A DNA stretch of 64,000 bases from positions 62,001-126,000 of the forward strand of contig DASTOM010000044.1 in the NCBI GenBank assembly GCA_035762545.1, given 5' to 3'. The notes beneath the pieces were generated by a model. That model ran no database searches. It saw nothing but the letters and a program-made list of their open reading frames with translations, and was not told the origin of the DNA. Every line of letters starts with the position of its first letter. Position 1 is the stretch's first letter. This document shows, piece by piece, positions 26,130 to 35,300 of this stretch. A program made the translations under genes and the position numbers. Origin of the DNA: JANQRA01 sp035762545 (GTDB taxonomy: Bacteria > Actinomycetota > Acidimicrobiia > Spongiisociales > ZC4RG35).

Positions 26130-27207
26130 GCCCTATGAGATTCTGACGAAGAGACAGCTGAATCGAGCCACCCTCGCCCGCCAACACCTGCTCGAACGCC
26201 ACGATGCTGGCCCGGAGCATGAGGTGGAACACCTGGTGGGGATGCAGGCGCAGAACCCCCTGGACCCCTACTACGGCCTACACAGCCGTCTGAACGGGTT
26301 CGATCCCGCGGTCCTCGCCGCCCACGTGGCCGATCGGGAGATGGTCCGTGGCGGGTTCATGCGAGGGACCATCCATCTCGTCTCCACCGACGACTTCTTC
26401 CGGGTTCACCCTGTCACCGCCGATGTGATGCGCCGTGTCTTCAACTCGACCCAATTCGCCAAAGACTGTGCCGGTCTCGACATGGAGGAGCTGTTGGCGA
26501 GGGGCAGGGCGTTGATGGAGGCGCAACCAATGACGCGGGCCGCGATCGCCGCCGCCCTCGCTGACGAGTATCCGGAGCGCGTGGCTGCATCGTTGGCGCA
26601 AGCCGTCACCTATCTGTCTCCACTCATCCAGGTGCCACCTCGTGGCGTTTGGGGTCAGACCGGTCCGGCGGCGTGGGCGTATGCACCGACCTACCTGGGT
26701 CGGTCCTATGAATCGGGCCAACCCGTGACGGATCTGGTGGTCCGCTACCTCGGCGCGTTTGGTCCGGCCGCTGTCAAGGACATGAGGGTTTGGTCGGGGC
26801 TGACCGGGTTACGGGAGGTGTTCGAGTCGCTCCGATCCGAGTTGGTGACCTTCCGTGACGAATCAGGCGCGGAGCTTTTCGACCTTCCCGATGCGCCGCG
26901 GCCGGATCCGGAGACATCAGCGCCGCCCCGATTCCTTCCTGAGTACGACAACGTCCTGCTTGGCCATGCCGACAGGTCGCGGTTCTTCGTGTCGGGCGGA
27001 CCGACGCCGCCCGGTTGGGTGGGAAGCGTCCTCGTCGACGGGGTTTACGCCGGTCATTGGAAGCAAGGCGAGGAGGAGTGGGTGGTCACGCTGACGTCGT
27101 CGGCAATGCCGGAGGTGGACGAGCTGGAGGCTGAAGCATCTCGGATGGCTGAGATGATCTGGCCCGACGCCAACGCAACTCTCGAGATCAGACCGCTAGA
27201 GCCGTAG
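26128..27207 (+). CDS. winged-helix DNA-binding protein (AlkZ/YcaQ-related)
   Basis: This 359-residue protein belongs to the HTH_42 group, related to DNA glycosylase AlkZ/YcaQ. The opening helix-turn-helix (LTKRQLNRATLARQHLLER), the LVGMQAQNPLDPYYGLHSRL segment, the RGTIHLVSTDDF region near residue 80 and the late LPEYDNVLLGHADR segment are typical. Proteins of this group can unhook DNA crosslinks, but actinobacterial members are mostly uncharacterised. It is inserted on the opposite strand between nuoD and nuoE. I chose the ATG at 26128. Confidence 0.8.
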   Translation: MPYEILTKRQLNRATLARQHLLERHDAGPEHEVEHLVGMQAQNPLDPYYGLHSRLNGFDPAVLAAHVADREMVRGGFMRGTIHLVSTDDFFRVHPVTADVMRRVFNSTQFAKDCAGLDMEELLARGRALMEAQPMTRAAIAAALADEYPERVAASLAQAVTYLSPLIQVPPRGVWGQTGPAAWAYAPTYLGRSYESGQPVTDLVVRYLGAFGPAAVKDMRVWSGLTGLREVFESLRSELVTFRDESGAELFDLPDAPRPDPETSAPPRFLPEYDNVLLGHADRSRFFVSGGPTPPGWVGSVLVDGVYAGHWKQGEEEWVVTLTSSAMPEVDELEAEASRMAEMIWPDANATLEIRPLEP

Positions 27208-27208
27208 A

Positions 27209-27250
27209 TGAGCGGATTTGACCCGTATATGGGCTCGCGTACCCGGGGTT
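27209..27250 (-). repeat. 44-bp repeat R, copy B
   Basis: On the minus strand it reads AACCCCGGGTACGCGAG, core CCCATATACGGG, then AAATCCGCTCA. It lies between the convergent stops of the winged-helix gene and nuoD. Confidence 0.85.
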
Positions 27251-27260
27251 CGCAGTTTGG

Positions 27261-28610
27261 CTATCTGTCGACGTCACCCATCACCGGGTCCATCGAGGCG
27301 ATGGTGGCGACGGTGTCGGCGACGAGGCTGTCGGCCATGGCGATGGGCAACCCCTGGAGGTTGTAGAACGACGGTGCCCGGGTGTGCATCCGATAGGCAT
27401 TGGCGCCACCGTCCGACACCAGGTAGCAACCCAACTCACCACGGGGGGACTCCACCGCCACGTAGGTCTCTCCTGGCGGGACCTTGAATCCCTCCGTGAA
27501 CAACTTGAAGTGGTGGATCAACGCCTCCATAGACTCGTCGATACGGGCCCGAGGAGGTGGTGTGATCTTGCGATCGGCGATGCGGACGTCCCCCTTGGGG
27601 ATCGTGTCCATCACCTGTTCGACGATCTTCAGCGACTCGTGGATCTCCTCGACACGGACCCGGTAACGGTCGTAGACATCGCCCCGCTCGCCTACCGGAA
27701 CGTCGAACTCGTATTGCTCGATCCCTGAGTACGGGAAGACCTTGCGCAGATCCCAGTCGACACCGGTGGCGCGCAGGGCGGGGCCGGTGATCGAGAAGGC
27801 TGTCGCCTCCTCAGCGGAGATCATGCCGACACCTTGAGTTCGGGCCACCCAGATCGGATTGTCCTTCAGGAGGTCGTCGTACTGGGCGAGCCGTTTGGGG
27901 AGGTCGTCGAGGATGGCGGCGACGTCGTCCTTCCACCCTGGAGGGAGGTCGGCCGCGACGCCTCCGGGGCGGATGTAGTTGTGGTTCATCCGCAAGCCCG
28001 TCGTCTTCTCGAAGAAGGCGAGGATCGACTCACGTTCACGGAAGCCGTAGATCATCATGGAGAGAGCCCCGATGTCCATGCCGTTCGTCGCCAGGGCGAC
28101 CAGATGCGAGGACACCCGGTTGAGCTCGGTCATGAGGATGCGAATGGCGGCGGCCCGGGGGGGAACCTCGACGTCGAGAAGACGCTCGACCGCCAGTGAA
28201 TATGCCAGCTCGCCATGCAGTGGAGCCAGGTAGTCCATTCTGGTGACGTTGGTGGGGCCCTGGGAGAAGGTCAGCTGCTCGGCAGTCTTCTCCATGCCGG
28301 TATGGAGGTATCCGATGATGGGCTTGGTCCTCCGGATGACCTCGCCTTCGAGTTCGAGCTGAAGACGCAGGACACCGTGGGTCGACGGGTGCTGTGGGCC
28401 CATGTTGACCACCATGCGCTCGTCCTCTTCGACCTCGTCGTCGAAGACGTAGTCGTCCTCGATCACCCGACCGAACTGGCTGGCGAGCCGGTACTCCGAC
28501 TCCTCGGGACCGAACTCCTGGTCGCCCTCGTCGGTCGGTTGGAACTGAGGCTCTTCTGTGCCGGCGACCCAGATGTCGAGGGTGTCCTTCGTCTTGGTGT
28601 CGTCGGTCAT
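27261..28610 (-). CDS. nuoD: NADH-quinone oxidoreductase subunit D (complex I set 2)
   Basis: This 449-residue NuoD carries an acidic N-terminal extension of about 65 residues before VNMGPQHPSTHGVLR. The NHNYIRPGGVAADLP segment and the C-terminal GDVDR are as expected. It is the last gene of the nuoABCD block, which ends at the repeat-containing junction with the reversed gene at 26128. Confidence 0.95.
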   Translation of the reverse strand: MTDDTKTKDTLDIWVAGTEEPQFQPTDEGDQEFGPEESEYRLASQFGRVIEDDYVFDDEVEEDERMVVNMGPQHPSTHGVLRLQLELEGEVIRRTKPIIGYLHTGMEKTAEQLTFSQGPTNVTRMDYLAPLHGELAYSLAVERLLDVEVPPRAAAIRILMTELNRVSSHLVALATNGMDIGALSMMIYGFRERESILAFFEKTTGLRMNHNYIRPGGVAADLPPGWKDDVAAILDDLPKRLAQYDDLLKDNPIWVARTQGVGMISAEEATAFSITGPALRATGVDWDLRKVFPYSGIEQYEFDVPVGERGDVYDRYRVRVEEIHESLKIVEQVMDTIPKGDVRIADRKITPPPRARIDESMEALIHHFKLFTEGFKVPPGETYVAVESPRGELGCYLVSDGGANAYRMHTRAPSFYNLQGLPIAMADSLVADTVATIASMDPVMGDVDR

Positions 28611-28611
28611 C

Positions 28612-29081
28612 TCAGGTCACCTGATGGGACGCTTTGAACTGCACCGGGACCGACCCGACGCCGAAGTCCTTGCGGAGAGGATGACCCTCCCAATCGTCGG
28701 GCATGAGGATCCGGGTGAGATCGGGGTGGTCGTCGAAGACGATCCCGAACATGTCGTAGACCTCGCGCTCGGCGAACCCGGCTCCGGGCCAGATTGGGGT
28801 GATCGAGGCGACCCTCGGCTCCTCACGGCCGGCCGTCGTGACCATCCGAAGCCTGGTTTTGTGCTCCATGGAGAGGAGATTGGCCACCACCTCGTATCGC
28901 TCCGGCTTCGACCGGAGCCAGTCCACAGCGGTCACATCGACGCAAACCTCGAACCCGGAGTCCTTGGCCGCGACAGCGAACTCGAGCCAGTTCTCGGCGG
29001 GCACCTGAGCCACGTCCTGGCCGTGTGACTCCTCCCATGTCACCGACTCGAACCTGGCGGCGAGACTCTCGAGCAACTCGT

Positions 29082-29085
<4 letters not shown>
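28612..29085 (-). CDS. nuoC: NADH-quinone oxidoreductase subunit C (complex I set 2)
   Basis: This 157-residue NuoC has the signature FAEREVYDMFGIVFDDHP near residue 105 and LRKDFGVG near the end. I chose the ATG at 29085 (MNELLESLAARF), which overlaps the nuoB stop as ATGA. The longer open frame upstream is a shadow of nuoB. It is 1 bp from nuoD. Confidence 0.94.
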
Positions 29086-29567
<482 letters not shown>

Positions 29568-29569
29568 GG

Positions 29570-29995
29570 CTATGCCGCCTCTCCGACACCGGCTGTGACC
29601 GGTTCCTCTGCCGGGAGGTACCGGGCACGCCTGTGGACGTTCCAGTCGAGTGCGCCCCTCTTCCACACATACATGAGGGTCTCGAACACGAAGAAGGTGA
29701 AGATGAGGATCGCCACCACGCCGTACCACCCCAGCTGGTCCCAGATCGACGCCCAAGCGAACAGGAAGATGATCTCGACATCGAAGATCACGAAGAGCAT
29801 CGCCACCAAATAGAACTTGACCGGGAAACGCTGAGACGGCTCCACCTCGGGGATGATCCCGCACTCGTAAGGCTCGAGCTTCTCGGGCGTCGGGTTGTTC
29901 GGCCGAAAGATCCGGGACACGACCAGCGACACGGCAACGAACCCTCCTGCCAGGACGAACATCACCAGGATCGGCGCGTAGTCGGCGAGTGTCAC
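29570..29995 (-). CDS. nuoA: NADH-quinone oxidoreductase subunit A (complex I set 2)
   Basis: This is a three-helix membrane subunit, 141 residues if the GTG at 29995 is used. The loop PYECGIIP and the LFVIFDVEIIFLFAWAS helix identify it. The upstream open frame lacks family similarity. A C-terminal extension (VHRRARYLPAEEPV...) is longer than in set 1. Its promoter lies in the 70-bp gap shared with the divergent gene at 30066. Confidence 0.9.
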   Translation of the reverse strand: MTLADYAPILVMFVLAGGFVAVSLVVSRIFRPNNPTPEKLEPYECGIIPEVEPSQRFPVKFYLVAMLFVIFDVEIIFLFAWASIWDQLGWYGVVAILIFTFFVFETLMYVWKRGALDWNVHRRARYLPAEEPVTAGVGEAA

Positions 29996-30019
29996 GAGGC
30001 TGAGAATAGGGCGGTGCCT

Positions 30020-30050
30020 GACTGTCGGGTAATTCCCCGGCCAGACAGTC
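30020..30050. promoter_or_regulatory. inverted repeat between divergent nuoA and the PLP enzyme gene
   Basis: The arms GACTGTCGGG and CCAGACAGTC (9 of 10 matching) are separated by 11 bp. They lie 25 bp upstream of nuoA and 16 bp upstream of the gene at 30066. This is a good position for a shared operator. It does not resemble the published Rex site pattern. Confidence 0.45.
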
Positions 30051-30065
30051 GTAACGTGACGCCCG

Positions 30066-31253
30066 ATGAGCAGCCTCCTCGACATCACCGAGATCAGATC
30101 ACAGTTCCCCGCCCTCAGCCGTACCGAGAACGGCGTCACTGCGGCATATCTCGACGGACCGGGCGGAACCCAAGTCACCTCCGGCGTCATCGCCGCCATG
30201 TCGGCGGCCCTCACCGAAGGCGTCAGCAACCTGGGAGGAGGGTTCGGTGCCTCCGATCATGCGGTCGAGATCACCGAGAAGGCCAGGGTTGCCGCTGGAA
30301 GGCTCTTCGGCGCATCACCGGCGACGATCTCGTTCGGCCAGAACATGACGAGCCTCACGTTCGCCATGAGCCGGGCGATCGCCCGCAGCTGGAGGCCAGG
30401 CGATGTCATCGTCGTGACCAGCCTCGACCACGACGCCAACTTCACGCCCTGGACAATGGCCGCCGCTGAGGTCGGAGTGGAGGTCAGGACAGCCGAGTTC
30501 GACACCGAGACCGGTCTCCTCGACCCGGCTGCAGTCGTCGACCTGCTCGACGACCGGGTCCGTCTCGTGGCGGTGTGCCTGGCGTCGAACGCGCTCGGAT
30601 CGGTCGTCGACGTCGCGGCCGTCAGTGCCGCAGTCCACGAGGTCGACGCCCTCGTCTACGTGGATGCCGTTCATGCCGCACCTCACCTGGCAATCGATGT
30701 CGCCGGCCTCGACTGCGACTTTCTCGTCGCATCCGCCTACAAGTTCTTCGGACCGCACACCGGGATCCTCTACGGGAGAGAGGATCAGATGGCTTCGCTC
30801 GAGGCCTACAAGGTCCGTCCCGCCCCCTCCGACCCGCCCGGTAAATGGGAGACCGGCACCCAGAGCTTCGAGTCCCTCGCCGGGGTGTCCGCCGCGGTCG
30901 AGTACCTCGAGTCAGTGGGCCATCAGGCGATCGCCGCCCAGGAGACAAGCCTGGGGCAGCGTTTCCTCGACGGACTGGGACAGATGGGTCACGTTCGGCT
31001 CTACGGGCCCCCGTCGATGGAAGACCGGGTCACGACATTTGCCGTGTCGGTGAATGGTCACGGCGCCGATGCGGTGGCGCGGGAGATGGCCGCCGCCGGG
31101 ATCTACGTCTGGGCGGGCCACTACTACGCGGTCAACGTCATGGACCGACTCGGGGTACTCGACAGGGGAGGTCTCGTCCGCATCGGGTTCGTCCACTACA
31201 ACACCCTCGACGAGGTCGATCGCACCCTCGACGTGCTCCATCGGCTCGGCTGA
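30066..31253 (+). CDS. cysteine desulfurase-like PLP enzyme (class V)
   Basis: This 395-residue aminotransferase class V protein most resembles the 'cysteine desulfurase-like' VC1184-type subfamily. The PLP-binding Lys is visible in VASAYKFFGPHTGIL near residue 225. The SLDHDANFTPW and YVDAVHAAPHLAIDV segments carry the expected His and Asp that hold the cofactor. Desulfurase, aminotransferase or isomerase activity are all possible. No Fe-S assembly genes are adjacent. Confidence 0.85.
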   Translation: MSSLLDITEIRSQFPALSRTENGVTAAYLDGPGGTQVTSGVIAAMSAALTEGVSNLGGGFGASDHAVEITEKARVAAGRLFGASPATISFGQNMTSLTFAMSRAIARSWRPGDVIVVTSLDHDANFTPWTMAAAEVGVEVRTAEFDTETGLLDPAAVVDLLDDRVRLVAVCLASNALGSVVDVAAVSAAVHEVDALVYVDAVHAAPHLAIDVAGLDCDFLVASAYKFFGPHTGILYGREDQMASLEAYKVRPAPSDPPGKWETGTQSFESLAGVSAAVEYLESVGHQAIAAQETSLGQRFLDGLGQMGHVRLYGPPSMEDRVTTFAVSVNGHGADAVAREMAAAGIYVWAGHYYAVNVMDRLGVLDRGGLVRIGFVHYNTLDEVDRTLDVLHRLG

Positions 31254-31256
31254 CCT

Positions 31257-31925
31257 TCAAGCCCCCAGGGCAGTCGCCAGACGCTCGATGTCGGTCACCT
31301 GTCGCTCCGGAGGCGGCGCCGGCATACCCCAGATGGCGCCGGGTCGTTTGACGAACACCGCCCTGGCTCCGGCCGCCATCGCGCCTGCACAGTCCCAATC
31401 GTGAGCGGCGACGAGGACCATCTCGCTGATCGACACGCCCATCGTGTCCGCGGCCGCGTGATAGGGAGCCGGGTCGGGTTTGAACCTTCGCACGGTGTCG
31501 ACAGACAGAACCGCCTCCAAAGAGTCGGCGATCCCGGCGTTCTCGATCTGGGCGGTGGCGACATCAGCGCTTCCGTTGGTCAATGCGATCATTCGCTTCC
31601 CCGCGGCCGCCAGACGCTGCACCCCGGGGACAACGTCGGGATGAGGGGGCAGGCTCGACATCGGCGCCAGCGCCCCCAGGGCGTCCTCGGCGCGAAGGAG
31701 AAGCCCACGTCGTGCCGCCAGGCTGATCAACGCCTCAGCGGCAATGTCTCCGAACGGCCGGTATTGATCAAGCGCGTTGGCGACCAATGAGCCGTGGAGG
31801 AGGCGGGCGAACCACTCGCCGATGGGTGGGTCTGACCCGAAGATGACCTCGAGCTCGTCTCGGATCGGCTCCAGGCTCAGCAGAGTCTCGTTGACGTCGA
31901 AGACGATCACGCTGGGCCTGGCCAT
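31257..31925 (-). CDS. HAD-type hydrolase, haloacid dehalogenase type II
   Basis: This 222-residue HAD hydrolase has the nucleophile motif VIVFDVNETLL at the N-terminus, motif II in ALTNGSADV, a Lys in RRFKPDPAPYH and a motif IV-like region in VAAHDWDCAGA. This matches the L-2-haloacid dehalogenase branch. The stop lies 3 bp from the convergent gene at 30066. The substrate is unknown. Confidence 0.85.
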   Translation of the reverse strand: MARPSVIVFDVNETLLSLEPIRDELEVIFGSDPPIGEWFARLLHGSLVANALDQYRPFGDIAAEALISLAARRGLLLRAEDALGALAPMSSLPPHPDVVPGVQRLAAAGKRMIALTNGSADVATAQIENAGIADSLEAVLSVDTVRRFKPDPAPYHAAADTMGVSISEMVLVAAHDWDCAGAMAAGARAVFVKRPGAIWGMPAPPPERQVTDIERLATALGA

Positions 31926-31960
31926 GCCGCAGCATGGTAGGCCGGGTGGCGCCGGCGTCT

Positions 31961-33199
31961 CTAGGTCGTCGGGAGGGTTCGCACCACCGCGGCGAGCGCG
32001 TCGTAGACCCGCTCACCCATGTGCTTGTCGTCCTCGTCGAGGAGGTTCGACATGACCTTGAGAGTCCAGCCCATCAGGGGCTCGTTGCGCAGGCCGGTAT
32101 GGGCGAGGGTGCGCATGACCGACGGGTAGCCGATCAACTTCACGAAGATCCGGGCCATCTTGTAATACAGCCCGTATTCGTCCTGGAGACGCTGCGGGTA
32201 TCGGCGGAGCAGACCGGGATCGTCGACGCCGAGGGCCTGGGACACGTAGTCGGCGGCGAGACGCCCCGTCTCGTAGGCGTAGGAGATGCCTTCGCCGTTC
32301 CAGGGGTTGATCGCCCCTGCCGCGTCCCCGATCGTCAACCAGTTGTGACCGACCAGGGGGCTCTTCGAGTACGACATCGTGAGCTTGCCCCCCATTGGCT
32401 TGGAGAGCTTCGACTCCTCGCTGAGGCCCCAGTAGTCGGGAGCGGTGGCGACGTAGTCGTTCATCATGTTGGTGGTGTTGACGTCCTTCCACTTCTTGAA
32501 GGTGGAGAGGAGACCGACCCCCACGTTGACGGTCCCGTCACCCAGTGGGAAGACCCAGCCGTACCCCGGTATCGTGGCGCCGCTCGCGTCGCGCAGGTCG
32601 AGCTGGCTCTCCAGATACGGGTCCTCGGACCGCGGGGAGGCGAAGTAGCCCCTTGCAGCCATTCCGAGGGGGTAATCACGGCGACGCGACGTCCCCAGAT
32701 CGCGACCGAAGCGGTTCATGGAACCGTCGGCGATGATGGTGACGCTCGGGGTCAGTACCTCCGAGGAGCTGCCGTTGGCCAGGGCAACGGAGGTGAGCCT
32801 GCCGTCCTCGATGACCGGGGTCGCCGTGGTCTTCTCCCGGATCCGGACCCCTTCCTTCTCGGCGAGACGGGCGACCTGCTCGTCGAGGTCGCGGCGTCTG
32901 ATCACACCTCCCCAATTGGGGAAGCGGCTGTGCTCGGGCCAGGGCATCTCGATCATGAGGTCGTCACCGGCGTAGGAACGAAGCCCGGTGATGCGATGGA
33001 ACTCGGGCACATCGAAGTCGAAACCCATCTCCTGCAGTTGGAGGATTGCCCTTGGGGTCAGCCCGTCCCCACAGGTCTTGTCACGCGGGTACTCCTTCTT
33101 CTCCACCAGGGTCACGTCGACACCCTGGCGGGCGAGCCAATAAGCAGCGGCCGACCCGGCCGGACCACCTCCGACGACTACGACTGTGGGTGAGGGCAT
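31961..33199 (-). CDS. geranylgeranyl reductase family FAD enzyme, possibly menaquinone reductase
   Basis: This 412-residue flavoprotein has an N-terminal dinucleotide-binding motif VVVVGGGPAGSAAAYWLA, the family segment PRDKTCGDGLTPRA near residue 40 and GDAAGAINPWNGEGISYA near residue 285. The family reduces isoprenoid double bonds. In actinobacteria a close relative (MenJ) partially saturates menaquinone, which would fit this respiratory neighbourhood. I chose the ATG at 33199, because the dinucleotide motif starts there. It is divergent from rex. Confidence 0.83.
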   Translation of the reverse strand: MPSPTVVVVGGGPAGSAAAYWLARQGVDVTLVEKKEYPRDKTCGDGLTPRAILQLQEMGFDFDVPEFHRITGLRSYAGDDLMIEMPWPEHSRFPNWGGVIRRRDLDEQVARLAEKEGVRIREKTTATPVIEDGRLTSVALANGSSSEVLTPSVTIIADGSMNRFGRDLGTSRRRDYPLGMAARGYFASPRSEDPYLESQLDLRDASGATIPGYGWVFPLGDGTVNVGVGLLSTFKKWKDVNTTNMMNDYVATAPDYWGLSEESKLSKPMGGKLTMSYSKSPLVGHNWLTIGDAAGAINPWNGEGISYAYETGRLAADYVSQALGVDDPGLLRRYPQRLQDEYGLYYKMARIFVKLIGYPSVMRTLAHTGLRNEPLMGWTLKVMSNLLDEDDKHMGERVYDALAAVVRTLPTT

Positions 33200-33261
33200 G
33201 TCCGAGGAATCGTAAAGGCTCGAAAGGCGAAGCAGGAAGCCCGCGGTATCGTCGTCACACC

Positions 33262-33870
33262 ATGAGCGGGCTGTCACGTGCCACAGTTTCCCGGATGCCC
33301 CGGTACCTGCGGCTGCTCGATGACATCCGCGAGTCGCAGTCGACGGTGTCGTCAGGCGAGTTGGCCGACGCCGCCGGGGTCAACTCGGCCAACGTGCGAC
33401 GTGACCTCTCCGACCTCGGCTTTCAGGGAACCCGTGGAGTCGGCTACTCGGTGTCCGATCTCCGGGCGCGGATCAAGAAGGAGCTGGGCATCGACGGTCG
33501 CCGAAGCGTGGCGATCATCGGTGCCGGAAACCTGGGGACTGCTCTGGCCCGATACTCAGGACTGGGTCAGCGAGGGTTCGACGTGGTCGCGATCTACGAC
33601 ACCGACAAGTCACGAATCGGAACGAAGGTCAGCGACGTCGTGGTTCGTGATGCCAGATTGATTCATGCCGACCTGGGAGAGGGGCTGTTCGACATGGCCA
33701 TCCTGGCGGTGCCGGCGGGAGCTGCCCAGGCCGTCGCCGATCAGCTGGTGAAGTCGGGCGTGTCGTCGATACTCAACTTCGCCCCGGTGAGGGTGACCGT
33801 CCCCGGGGAGGTTCCCGTCCGCCAGGTCGACCTCTCCACCGAACTCCAGATCCTCAGCTACTACGGCTGA
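33262..33870 (+). CDS. rex: redox-sensing transcriptional repressor Rex
   Basis: Rex senses the NADH/NAD+ ratio and represses respiratory genes when NADH is high. This 202-residue protein has the winged-helix DNA-binding domain (RYLRLLDDIRESQ, then SGELADAAGVNSANVRRDLS) and the Rossmann NADH site (VAIIGAGNLGTAL). The C-terminal dimerisation tail ends LSYYG. I chose the ATG at 33262. It lies among nuo and cytochrome genes, its usual targets. No classical Rex operator was recognised by eye. Confidence 0.92.
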   Translation: MSGLSRATVSRMPRYLRLLDDIRESQSTVSSGELADAAGVNSANVRRDLSDLGFQGTRGVGYSVSDLRARIKKELGIDGRRSVAIIGAGNLGTALARYSGLGQRGFDVVAIYDTDKSRIGTKVSDVVVRDARLIHADLGEGLFDMAILAVPAGAAQAVADQLVKSGVSSILNFAPVRVTVPGEVPVRQVDLSTELQILSYYG

Positions 33871-33880
33871 GGAAACAGCG

Positions 33881-33924
33881 AACCCGGGGTTGCACAGCCC
33901 ATATATGGGTCGATTCCGCTCAAC
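33881..33924 (+). repeat. 44-bp repeat R, copy C
   Basis: It begins AACCCGGGGTTGCACAG, has the core CCCATATATGGG (33898-33909) and ends TTCCGCTCAAC. It is 10 bp downstream of rex and forms the left inverted end around the AbiEi/DUF559 gene. Confidence 0.85.
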
Positions 33925-33969
33925 AACAACCCCCTAGAAACGAAGACGCGTTGGTGACAAGTTCGGGTT

Positions 33970-34887
33970 GTGGGAAATTCGATTCGAAGCGTCATCGACT
34001 TCGCCCGGCGACACGGAGGCGTGATCACGACGAGCGAGGCCCTGGCCCTCGGGATGAGCTCGTCGACTCTGCAACGGCGAGTTGACGAAGGGGTCCTGAT
34101 TCGACACCGGCCCGGCGTCCTCGTCTTGCCCGGGTCAACGGATCAACACCTTCTCGATCTGCATGTCGCGACGCGCAAGCTCGGGGCAGTCGTTTCACAC
34201 CAGTCGGCCGCATATGTGCATGACCTCGACCGGCCCCAACATCTGAAACCAACAGTCAGCGTCGGTAGAAACCAGACCAAGGACCTCAACGGAGTCACCG
34301 TTCACCAGATGGCAGACATCACCTCTGAGCACCTTGTTGAAGTCGAGGGATTGATCGTGACTATCCCTGAACGGACCATCGTCGACCTGGCTGCAGTCCT
34401 CTCATCAGGGCATCTCGAGCGGCTCGTCGACAATGGCTTCGCCGCCGGCACTGTCGACATAGATCATCTTCATTCGGTGTTCAACGAACTGGGCCGACGA
34501 GGGAAGCCCGGGACCGCCAAGCTACGGAGGCTCCTCGAAGTGCGAACAGGGGATTACCACGCGCCTGACACGGAACTCGAGCGTCTCCTGGTCCGGTTGA
34601 TCGACCAGGCAGGTCTCCCAACGCCTCAGCTGCAGTTCCGTGCATCCTGGTTACGCCGCATCAACGGTCGTGTCGATCTCGCCTATCCAGATCACGAGCT
34701 CGTCATCGAAGGCGATAGTCGTCGATGGCACATGCTCGCGGCGGCCTTCGAGACGGACCGACTGCGTGATAACGCTGCTCAGCTTGCGGGTTGGAGAATC
34801 CTCCGCTTCACCTGGGACGAGGTCACCAAATCGCCCGAGCGTGTCGCCGCGACAATTCGGCGAGCCCTCGAGCATGAGCGGTTCTGA
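33970..34887 (+). CDS. AbiEi-type winged-helix plus DUF559 endonuclease-like protein
   Basis: This is a 305-residue paralogue of the gene at 4139-5140. Its N-terminal helix-turn-helix (FARRHGGVITTSEALALGM) is followed by VLVLPG. The DUF559 nuclease-like region near residue 235-285 contains RVDLAYPDHELVIEGDSRRW, H, and DRLRDNAAQLAGW followed by LRFTW. The start is GTG. The gene lies between inverted copies C and D of the 44-bp repeat, and its last codons and stop are inside copy D. That architecture resembles a small mobile unit. Confidence 0.75.
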   Translation: MGNSIRSVIDFARRHGGVITTSEALALGMSSSTLQRRVDEGVLIRHRPGVLVLPGSTDQHLLDLHVATRKLGAVVSHQSAAYVHDLDRPQHLKPTVSVGRNQTKDLNGVTVHQMADITSEHLVEVEGLIVTIPERTIVDLAAVLSSGHLERLVDNGFAAGTVDIDHLHSVFNELGRRGKPGTAKLRRLLEVRTGDYHAPDTELERLLVRLIDQAGLPTPQLQFRASWLRRINGRVDLAYPDHELVIEGDSRRWHMLAAAFETDRLRDNAAQLAGWRILRFTWDEVTKSPERVAATIRRALEHERF

Positions 34888-34916
34888 CCCATATATGGGC
34901 TGACGTACCCCGGGTT
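34875..34916 (-). repeat. 44-bp repeat R, copy D
   Basis: On the minus strand it reads AACCCGGGGTACGTCAG, core CCCATATATGGG, then CCGCTCA. It is the right inverted end around the DUF559 gene and contains that gene's stop codon (34885-34887). Confidence 0.85.
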
Positions 34917-34935
34917 GCGGGATTAGGGAATGTGG

Positions 34936-35298
34936 CTAGCCGCCGGCTTCCTTGGTTTCCTCGTATTGGTGGAGGGCGACGAGGAAGACCAGGAAGAGGA
35001 CTGCGGAGACGACCATGTAGGTGATGGGGATGATGCGGATCTCGAAGGCGTTCAGACCCTCGATGTTCTCCGGCTTGGGCCCTCGAGGGGCATAGATCAC
35101 AAACAGCATCGATGTGATCGTGAGCCAACCGAAGACGGCGGCACCGGTCACCAGGAACCCGAGCCGCTTGCCCAGGTTGGTGAAGTTGAACAGATAGATC
35201 GACCCATAGAACAGCAGCACCGAGGCGGCGAACAGGATGATCCCGGTGACGAAGACATTCGCCGAGAGCAAGGACCGGAAGAGCTCACGGAAGAACAT
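34936..35298 (-). CDS. membrane protein of the bc-complex operon, unknown
   Basis: This 120-residue protein has three predicted helices at about residues 13-35, 45-68 and 92-112. I recognise no family. It is 2 bp from the diheme cytochrome c gene on the same strand, so it is the last gene of the quinol-oxidase operon and may be a small accessory subunit. Confidence 0.65.
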   Translation of the reverse strand: MFFRELFRSLLSANVFVTGIILFAASVLLFYGSIYLFNFTNLGKRLGFLVTGAAVFGWLTITSMLFVIYAPRGPKPENIEGLNAFEIRIIPITYMVVSAVLFLVFLVALHQYEETKEAGG

Positions 35299-35300
35299 GG

